Origin: Acidobacteriota bacterium
Lineage (GTDB): Bacteria; Planctomycetota; Phycisphaerae; WQYP01; JAJZKJ01
Assembly: GCA_021804195.1 (NCBI GenBank)
Contig: JAJZKJ010000213.1
Location: 1 to 5,129 of the forward strand
Direction: 5' to 3'
Length of the DNA: 5,129 nt
Shown here: in pieces, positions 1-4,386 of the stretch
Position numbering within the stretch: the first letter of the stretch is position 1
How the letters are laid out: every line of letters begins with the position of its first letter
Notes under the pieces: model-generated
Databases searched by the model: none
Seen by the model: the letters and a program-made list of their open reading frames with translations, nothing else
What the model was told of the DNA's origin: nothing
Position numbers and translations under genes: made by a program

Positions 1-110
1 AGGTCGGAACCGGAGACGCGATGGCCGAGGGTGAGGAGAATCTCGGCGATCCCGCTCATGCCAATGCCGCCAATCCCTATGAAATGTACGTGCTGGGTGC
101 GGATGAACAT
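1..110 (-). CDS. murC: MurC, UDP-N-acetylmuramate--L-alanine ligase (5' part only)
   Basis: Read on the minus strand from the ATG at 110-108, the first 36 codons give a protein beginning [20 protein letters not shown] and continuing [16 protein letters not shown] before the window ends. This is the N-terminal Rossmann-like domain of MurC: the glycine-rich loop [12 protein letters not shown] (residues 12-23) and the SGSD end of the second strand are diagnostic. The related Mpl ligase has a different loop (GICGTFMGG type), so MurC is preferred. MurC is the cytoplasmic ATP-dependent ligase that adds L-alanine to UDP-N-acetylmuramic acid, the first step of peptidoglycan stem-peptide synthesis. 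The start is chosen because family members begin a few residues before this motif and no alternative start codon was found in the roughly 25 codons read upstream. The Shine-Dalgarno is weak (only AGG-type triplets). The rest of the gene (the family is about 460 residues) lies outside the window. The gene upstream is divergent, so murC leads its transcript. Confidence 0.93.
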   Translation of the reverse strand, partial: MFIRTQHVHFIGIGGIGMSGIAEILLTLGHRVSGSD

Positions 111-260
111 CCTGGACGAGAACCTAGGTTCTACTGTAGCAGCGACCGGGCGTTGGAAAATCCGCGGGATGATGACTGGACTGGGGATTGGAATCCGTTT
201 ATCCGGCTGAGCATCGAATGAGTGGCAGGATCTCTGTGCTGCAACAAGCGGAGCGCGGCG

Positions 261-290
261 GGAAAAGTGGTGGGATCACCACAACTTTCC
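261..290. repeat. Compound inverted repeat in the divergent intergenic region
   Basis: The inner arms GTGGTG (267-272) and CACCAC (277-282) are a perfect inverted repeat around a 4-base centre. Outside them, GGAAA (261-265) and TTTCC (286-290) also pair, across an asymmetric interruption of one base on the left and three on the right. This would be an 11-bp interrupted hairpin in RNA, or a dyad operator in DNA. No T-run follows on the plus strand, so it is not a standard terminator. Its function is unknown. Confidence 0.5.
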
Positions 291-331
291 GGCTGAAAAA
301 GCGTTAGATTGAAATGAGAGTAGCTGGGTGA

Positions 332-346
332 GGCCAGAGGGTGGCC
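332..346. repeat. Short hairpin GGCCA/TGGCC upstream of the YXWGXW gene
   Basis: GGCCA (332-336) and TGGCC (342-346) flank a 5-base loop, with TGA/TCA (329-331 and 349-351) able to extend the stem across a mismatch. It lies about 80 bases before the start codon, so it may be a leader RNA structure. A stem this short can occur by chance in GC-rich DNA. Confidence 0.3.
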
Positions 347-361
347 GCTCAGTAACTCTCC

Positions 362-375
362 GAGACTCGAGACTC
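362..375. repeat. Tandem 7-base repeat (GAGACTC x2)
   Basis: GAGACTC occurs twice head to tail at 362-368 and 369-375. Each unit is itself a near-palindrome (GAG-A-CTC). It lies 53 bases before the start of the secreted protein gene. It could be a small regulator site or have no function. Nothing else identifies it. Confidence 0.35.
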
Positions 376-416
376 CTGAAGCCACAGAATTTGGTGGATA
401 GCCGGGAGTTCCGGTC

Positions 417-422
417 GGGAGA
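417..422 (+). promoter_or_regulatory. Ribosome binding site of the YXWGXW gene
   Basis: GGGAGA lies 6 bases before the ATG at 429. The purine-rich core and near-optimal spacing support that ATG, which also gives a clean signal peptide directly at the N-terminus. Confidence 0.6.
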
Positions 423-428
423 TACGGT

Positions 429-1733
429 ATGCGTATCCTTCGTTCCCTTTTCGTACCGGTATTGGCAGGCATATTCCTTGCGGGCAGCCTAATCGTCCCA
501 GCCATTGCGCAACAGAACGATGGCACGGTCACGCCGCCGCAGGATCCCAACAACCCACAATGGAGCTGCCCGAGCTGTCAGCCACCCAACGCTGGCCAAG
601 GCACGGCACAACCGCAGGATGGCGACCAGCCGTATATCAATGCGCCGAGCTATAACAAGGGCTCGGGAGCACAGTCGCAGGATCAAGGAAACGGCCAGTA
701 CAACGGGACGCCTCCGCCTCCTCCGCCGACCGACAATGGTCAACAAGACAATGGACAGTATGGCAATGGACAGGCAAGTCCGTCGCAGCAGCCGGACGTA
801 TATACCGGGAGTGAAGATCCTGGGCGCGCCGCTGTGCAACAGGTAGATTCCGCTCCGCCTCCGTTTCCAGTCGACGCGTATGACCAACCGCCCATGCCTG
901 GAGACGGGTATGTATGGACCCCTGGCTATTGGGGCTGGGATGACGGCTGGGTCTGGGTGCCGGGCGTTTGGGCCTATCCTCCGTATGTCGGAGCCTTGTG
1001 GACCCCTGGCTATTGGGGCTGGGGTGGCGGTTTTTATGGTTGGTATCCCGGCTTTTGGGGACTTAGCGTCGGTTTCTATGGCGGCATATTCTATGGTGGC
1101 GGGTATTGGGGACGCGGGTTCGATGGCGGCCGCTGGGACGGTGGACGTTACTACAACAACCGTTATGTGAACAACATCCGGAACGTGAGCTACCATACGT
1201 ACAACGGCTCGCGTGGTCCGGGTGGATGGAATGGGCACCAGTTCAATTCCGCGGGAAATACGCGGGGAGCGGCGGGGAGCGGCGGGGTGACTGGTCGTGG
1301 AGCGATGAATGAGAGCGTCGCCCGCGCCAGCAGCTATGGGTCGGTCCGCGGCGGCGGGGTGCAGGGCGGCAACCGTGGCGGCACGCTCAATGGTGCAGCA
1401 AACCGCAGCTACGGAAATTCGATGGCGCGCAGTTCCGGCGGCTCCGCAGGATCGCCGACACGCGCTTACAACCTGCAGCGCGGCGGCAGCTATGGCGGCA
1501 GCAGTTTCGCCGGACAGCGAAGCTACGGCAATAGCTACGGCGGCTCACGCGGCGGATTCAGCAGTGGCGCTCGCAGCTATGGCGGGGGGTACAGCGGCTC
1601 ACGTGGAGGGTATGGCGGGGGCGGATTCAGCGGCTCACGCGGCGGATTCAGCGGTGGCGGATTCCACGGCGGTGGAGGCTTTGGCGGTGGAGGTGGCTTC
1701 CACGGCGGGGGCGGCGGAGGTGGACGGCGCTAG
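429..1733 (+). CDS. Secreted YXWGXW-repeat, glycine-rich low-complexity protein
   Basis: 434 residues of unknown function. Residues 1-27 form a signal peptide: a basic start (MRILR), a hydrophobic core and an A-I-A site before Gln28, typical of signal peptidase I cleavage, so the protein is probably periplasmic or surface-exposed. Residues 28-150 are rich in Gln, Asn, Pro and Gly, with an isolated CPSC pair of cysteines (47-50) and six consecutive prolines (95-100). Residues 155-212 form a Trp/Tyr/Gly/Pro block in which WTPGYWGW occurs at 163-170 and 191-198 with related VWVPGVW and WYPGFWG copies. This matches the YXWGXW (WXXGXW) repeat family, which has no established biochemical role. From about 213 the chain is Gly/Tyr/Arg/Asn-rich, and from about 350 to the end it is a repetitive SYGGS/SRGGF/FHGGGG tail. 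No enzyme motif or transmembrane helix follows the signal. A good Shine-Dalgarno precedes the ATG and a terminator follows the stop, so it is a single-gene unit. The family call is solid; the function is unknown. Confidence 0.88.
   Translation: MRILRSLFVPVLAGIFLAGSLIVPAIAQQNDGTVTPPQDPNNPQWSCPSCQPPNAGQGTAQPQDGDQPYINAPSYNKGSGAQSQDQGNGQYNGTPPPPPPTDNGQQDNGQYGNGQASPSQQPDVYTGSEDPGRAAVQQVDSAPPPFPVDAYDQPPMPGDGYVWTPGYWGWDDGWVWVPGVWAYPPYVGALWTPGYWGWGGGFYGWYPGFWGLSVGFYGGIFYGGGYWGRGFDGGRWDGGRYYNNRYVNNIRNVSYHTYNGSRGPGGWNGHQFNSAGNTRGAAGSGGVTGRGAMNESVARASSYGSVRGGGVQGGNRGGTLNGAANRSYGNSMARSSGGSAGSPTRAYNLQRGGSYGGSSFAGQRSYGNSYGGSRGGFSSGARSYGGGYSGSRGGYGGGGFSGSRGGFSGGGFHGGGGFGGGGGFHGGGGGGGRR
915..1023. repeat. 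Direct repeat encoding WTPGYWGW
   Basis: A 25-base sequence beginning TGGACCCCTGG occurs identically at 915-939 and 999-1023, exactly 84 bases (28 codons) apart and in the same reading frame. The identity includes synonymous positions, pointing to a recent internal duplication or gene conversion within the YXWGXW block. Confidence 0.85.
1262..1287. repeat. Tandem 10-base-period repeat inside the secreted-protein gene
   Basis: GGGGAGCGGC occurs at 1264-1273 and 1274-1283, with partial units on both sides (GC at 1262-1263 and GGGG at 1284-1287), about 2.6 copies in all. The period is not a multiple of three, so gain or loss of one unit shifts the frame. It encodes R-G-A-A-G-S-G-G at residues 279-286. 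Confidence 0.8.
1540..1652. repeat. Direct repeat in the Gly/Ser-rich tail
   Basis: A 23-base sequence beginning GCGGCTCACG occurs at 1540-1562 and 1630-1652, 90 bases (30 codons) apart and in frame, encoding GSRGGFS. A diverged copy with CACGTGG instead of CACGCGG lies between them near 1595. The whole tail appears to be built from degenerate SRGG and SYGG units. Confidence 0.75.
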
Positions 1734-1761
1734 CCTAGCCAGCAACCAAGGAGGGCGAAAG

Positions 1762-1797
1762 AGCAACAGCCTGCTTTACGCGGGCTGTTGCTGTTTT
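1762..1797 (+). terminator. Rho-independent terminator of the YXWGXW gene
   Basis: AGCAACAGCC (1762-1771) pairs perfectly with GGCTGTTGCT (1783-1792). The stem continues inward through a T-G wobble and two more pairs to a 5-base loop (1775-1779), giving 13 paired positions. The sequence GTTTT follows at 1793-1797, a short but adequate U-tract. The hairpin starts 28 bases after the TAG stop at 1731-1733, as expected for a terminator of that gene. Confidence 0.82.
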
Positions 1798-1995
1798 GGA
1801 GACTCCGTACCCCTGTGTGAAGCGAGGATTGCAAAACAACCGCAACCGAGCAACATGCTTCCGTTCCAGGGGTCGGGATGACAAATCTTTCCACCCACTC
1901 AAGCCCAAGCAAAAGGCTTGAATGAATAGGCACCCGCGCATTCAGCCCACCCGACACAGTTTTTCCCGGTGGGGTTGGGCGCGGCGGCATCTTCC

Positions 1996-2034
1996 TTGCC
2001 ATCACTACGGGAAAAGAGATATTCGGGATAAAAT
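1996..2034 (+). promoter_or_regulatory. Candidate metG promoter
   Basis: TTGCCA at 1996-2001 matches the -35 consensus in five of six positions. With a 16-base spacer the -10 would be GATATT (2018-2023), four of six. TAAAAT at 2029-2034 is a better -10 (five of six) but has no matching -35 at 17 bases. Both fall in the only locally AT-rich stretch before metG. If TAAAAT is used, transcription would begin near 2041 and exclude the upstream GTG as a start codon. Confidence 0.3.
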
Positions 2035-2066
2035 ACAAGGTGACTCGCTCTGCGGCCGGACGCGCC

Positions 2067-2071
2067 AGGAG
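2067..2071 (+). promoter_or_regulatory. Possible metG ribosome binding site with long spacing
   Basis: AGGAG lies 16 bases before the ATG at 2088, longer than the usual 5-10. No better purine core lies closer. The alternative GTG at 2040 has only AAGG overlapping the start codon itself. The site is therefore only moderate support for the ATG. Confidence 0.4.
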
Positions 2072-2087
2072 CTTGAACGCCGACGGC

Positions 2088-4301
2088 ATGTCCAACCAAG
2101 AAAACAAGCAAGAGAGCAAACCGACTTTTTTCCTCACCACGCCCATCTACTACGTGAATGCCCGCCCGCACCTGGGCCACACGTACACCACGGTGGCCGC
2201 GGACACGCTGGCCCGCTGGAAGCGGATGCGCGGGTACGATGTCCATTTTTTGACCGGGACGGACGAGCATGGCCAGAAAATTGAACGATCCGCCGTCCGG
2301 ACTGGCAAAACGCCCCAGGAATTTGCCGCGGAAGTTTCCAGCGAATTTCGCGGACTGTGGGACCGCATGGGGCTCACCTACGACGACTTCATCCGCACCA
2401 CGGAAGACCGGCACAAGCGCAGCGTGCAATATTTGTTTTCGGAGTTGCAGAAGCGCGGCTTCATCTACAAAGGCACCTATTCCGGGCAGTATTGCGTGTG
2501 GGACGAATTGTATGTCGAAGGGCCGCCGGGAACGCACTGTCCGGATTGCGGCCGCATCACCGAGACGGTGAGCGAGGAGAATTATTTCTTCAAGCTGTCC
2601 GCCTTCGAGCGCAAGCTGCTGGAACATTACGAGAAGCATCCGGACTTCATCCGGCCAGAGGCGCGCCGGAATGAAGTGATGGCTTTTGTGCGCGGCGGAC
2701 TGCGCGATCTGTCGATCAGCCGCACCAGCTTCAACTGGGGCATTCCTGTTCCCGGCGATGAAAAGCACGTGATCTACGTGTGGATGGACGCGCTGGCGAA
2801 CTACATCACCGCGCTTGGCTATGGCAGCGATGATCCCGCGAATTTTGAGAAATACTGGCCCGCCGATGTGCAGTTGATCGGCAAGGAGATCAGCCGCTTC
2901 CACTGCGTCTATTGGCCGGCATTTTTGATGGCCGCCGGACTGCCGCTGCCGAAGAGCATCGTGGCGCATGGATGGCTGCTGTTTGAACAGTCGAAGATGT
3001 CGAAGTCGCGCGGGAACATCGTGCGGGCCGAGACGATTCTGGACGTGCTGGGCGCGGACGCGCTGCGGTATTTTCTGCTGCGCGAGATCGTTTTCGGGCA
3101 GGACGGCAGTTTTTCTTTCGATGCGCTGGTGCAACGGTATAACGCAGACCTGGCGAATGGCTACGGCAATCTGGTCAGCAGGACGCTGACGATGATCGTG
3201 AAATATTTCAATGGCGCGGTGTCATTTCCTGGGCGGTCTATTCATGCGTCCCCAGTCTCAGGCATAGAAAATGCTGCTTCAGATTGCATTAAGTCTTTTA
3301 ATAAGCACTTCGAGGATTTTCAGTTTTCGGCGGCATTGGAAGCGGTATGGGCATTCATGAAGATCGTCGATGCATACCTAACTGCTGAGGCCCCTTGGAA
3401 AAAGCTTGCTCAATCCAATGATCTCCCAATGCAAAACCGCGTCAAACAAATTCTTGACACCGCCGCGGAATCGATACGCATCATCACGGCGCTGGTGTAT
3501 CCGGTGATTCCCGATGCGGCGGCGAAGGTTTGGAAGCAGCTTGGGCTGGGCGATATTACAAAAGCAGACTTGAAAGACTTGCAGTGGGGCGATCTGCGGC
3601 CGGGTACCAAACTCGGCGAGTTGGGCCCCGTGTTTCCCCGCGCGGAAAAGGAAGCGATCGAACGTATGCAGAAAATGGAAGAGGACCGTCAGGCACAATC
3701 CACAGCGGACCAAGAGGCTGCGTCGGAGCAGGCGGCTCTAAGCCAGGCGAAAACATCGGGGCCAGCGGAGCAACCGCCGCCTCCCCATGTGCATGAGTCG
3801 CAATCGGCGGCCGCGATGTCTCCGGAGCAGGAGGCCGACGCTATCTCGCAGCAGGCCGCCGCCATACCGGAGGTGCGTTCCGTCAGTGCTGTCCTCGATC
3901 CTGTTCCGCCCGGGCAACCGATCGTAGCGCCCGCGACGCACGCAGCGCCGCCGCAGCCTGCGGAGGAAGCCCCCAAAATTGCCATCGAAGATTTCGCCAA
4001 GGTGGAACTGCGGGTCGCGATCGTTCGCGTCGCCGAGCGCGTTCCCAAGGCGGACCGCTTGCTGCGGCTGGAGGTCGATCTCGGCTACGAACGGCGGCAA
4101 ATTGTTGCCGGAATCGCCGAGGCGTACACGCCGGAGAGCCTCATTGGCCGCAAGGTCGTCATCGTTGCCAATCTGGCGCCGCGCAAACTGCGCGGACTGG
4201 AATCGAATGGGATGATCGTTGCCGCCTCGGTGGGAGAAAAAGGCAAGCCGGTGTTGGCAGGATTTTTGGAAGACGTCGAAATCGGCGCACGGCTGAAATA
4301 G
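2088..4301 (+). CDS. metG: Methionyl-tRNA synthetase (MetG)
   Basis: 737 residues. This class I aminoacyl-tRNA synthetase charges tRNA-Met with methionine using ATP in the cytoplasm, supplying both initiation and elongation. The Rossmann catalytic fold starts at FFLTTPIYYVN (14-24) with the HIGH-type motif HLGH (28-31). A zinc-knuckle segment has Cys136, Asp139, Cys151 and Cys154 (the CPDC pair), where E. coli has four cysteines. The second signature KMSKS is at 303-307, followed by the helical anticodon-binding domain (about 355-520). A roughly 104-residue Ala/Gln/Pro/Glu linker (527-630) joins it to a C-terminal OB-fold tRNA-binding domain of the Trbp111/EMAPII type (631-737), common in dimeric bacterial enzymes. 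The ATG at 2088 is preferred over the in-frame GTG at 2040: the 16 extra residues (MTRSAAGRARS...) look untranslated and homologues begin close to the FFLTTP motif. Codons at about residues 384-455 are unusually AT-rich at third positions. tatD follows 85 bases downstream and is probably co-transcribed. Confidence 0.96.
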   Translation: MSNQENKQESKPTFFLTTPIYYVNARPHLGHTYTTVAADTLARWKRMRGYDVHFLTGTDEHGQKIERSAVRTGKTPQEFAAEVSSEFRGLWDRMGLTYDDFIRTTEDRHKRSVQYLFSELQKRGFIYKGTYSGQYCVWDELYVEGPPGTHCPDCGRITETVSEENYFFKLSAFERKLLEHYEKHPDFIRPEARRNEVMAFVRGGLRDLSISRTSFNWGIPVPGDEKHVIYVWMDALANYITALGYGSDDPANFEKYWPADVQLIGKEISRFHCVYWPAFLMAAGLPLPKSIVAHGWLLFEQSKMSKSRGNIVRAETILDVLGADALRYFLLREIVFGQDGSFSFDALVQRYNADLANGYGNLVSRTLTMIVKYFNGAVSFPGRSIHASPVSGIENAASDCIKSFNKHFEDFQFSAALEAVWAFMKIVDAYLTAEAPWKKLAQSNDLPMQNRVKQILDTAAESIRIITALVYPVIPDAAAKVWKQLGLGDITKADLKDLQWGDLRPGTKLGELGPVFPRAEKEAIERMQKMEEDRQAQSTADQEAASEQAALSQAKTSGPAEQPPPPHVHESQSAAAMSPEQEADAISQQAAAIPEVRSVSAVLDPVPPGQPIVAPATHAAPPQPAEEAPKIAIEDFAKVELRVAIVRVAERVPKADRLLRLEVDLGYERRQIVAGIAEAYTPESLIGRKVVIVANLAPRKLRGLESNGMIVAASVGEKGKPVLAGFLEDVEIGARLK

Positions 4302-4310
4302 CGGTTTCTG

Positions 4311-4355
4311 TGGGATTGATCCCAGGTCTCAGAAACGAGACCTGGGGCACCCAGG
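4311..4355. repeat. Three overlapping inverted repeats between metG and tatD
   Basis: Three stems share arms: TGGGAT/ATCCCA (4311-4316 and 4319-4324); CCCAGGTCTC/GAGACCTGGG (4321-4330 and 4337-4346), a perfect 10-bp stem with a 6-base loop; and CCTGGG/CCCAGG (4341-4346 and 4350-4355). The first and third overlap the central stem and so compete with it. No T-tract follows, so it is not a standard intrinsic terminator. It resembles a dispersed extragenic palindrome or an RNA-processing or attenuation structure. The structure is certain, its role is not. Confidence 0.75.
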
Positions 4356-4372
4356 CGCTGACGCTGAGGAAT

Positions 4373-4377
4373 GGAAG
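4373..4377 (+). promoter_or_regulatory. Ribosome binding site of tatD
   Basis: GGAAG lies 9 bases before the ATG at 4387. A stronger GAGGA at 4366-4370 is 16 bases away. The ATG at 4371 between them is out of frame with tatD, so the start at 4387 is favoured and fits the family's N-terminus. Confidence 0.5.
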
Positions 4378-4386
4378 CAACTCCCC

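Larger units (their letters stand above)
111..428. other. Divergent intergenic region between murC and the YXWGXW gene
   Basis: This 318-base stretch separates two divergently transcribed genes. Reading frames exist on both strands (for example 131-553 minus), but none gives a recognisable or compositionally convincing protein. It should hold promoters for both genes, yet I found no hexamer pair close to the sigma-70 consensus on either strand. What can be seen is a compound inverted repeat at 261-290, a small hairpin at 332-346 and a tandem 7-mer at 362-375, all upstream of the plus-strand gene. Confidence 0.6.
1734..2087. other. Intergenic region between the YXWGXW gene and metG
   Basis: This 354-base gap contains an intrinsic terminator (1762-1797), a 7-bp hairpin TCAAGCC/GGCTTGA at 1899-1905 and 1915-1921, an imperfect CCCACC/GGTGGG dyad at 1946-1951 and 1968-1973, and the probable metG promoter area after about 1996. 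Reading frames here, such as 1730-2146 on the minus strand, run into the metG start and resemble no protein I know. I see no tRNA or other RNA gene. Confidence 0.6.

Noticed and set aside
21..221. A 66-codon plus-strand frame at the left edge
   Set aside because: It is the antisense of the clearly recognisable MurC N-terminus, plus intergenic DNA.
309..314. TTGAAA as a -35 element for the YXWGXW gene
   Set aside because: No -10-like hexamer is present 15-19 bases downstream; that stretch is GC-rich.
131..553. A 140-codon minus-strand frame across the murC upstream region
   Set aside because: It overlaps the start and signal peptide of the secreted-protein gene, has no recognisable motif, and is out of frame with murC.
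489..1238. A 249-codon minus-strand frame and several plus-strand frames (505-846, 880-1170, 1309-1881) overlapping the YXWGXW gene
   Set aside because: They are Arg/Ala/Ile-rich readings of a repetitive GC-rich gene in other frames. The 429-1733 frame has the signal peptide, Shine-Dalgarno, recognisable repeats and terminator.
1748..1755. Strong Shine-Dalgarno-like AAGGAGGG just after the YXWGXW stop
   Set aside because: No ATG, GTG or TTG lies at a usable distance, and the terminator hairpin begins 7 bases later.
1946..1980. CCCACC/GGTGGG dyad with a T-run in the loop, considered as a terminator or riboswitch
   Set aside because: The stem is short and interrupted, the T-run is in the loop and not after the stem, and no riboswitch core motif is recognisable.
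1730..2146. Minus-strand frames of 138 and 68 codons in the gap before metG
   Set aside because: They cover the terminator hairpin and run into the metG start, with no homologous motif and no convincing ribosome site.
1899..3134. A 411-codon open frame on the minus strand
   Set aside because: It lies mostly antisense to the catalytic half of metG, where strong codon bias opens the opposite frame. The sequence resembles no protein family and its composition (many His, Arg, Gln) is typical of an antisense shadow.
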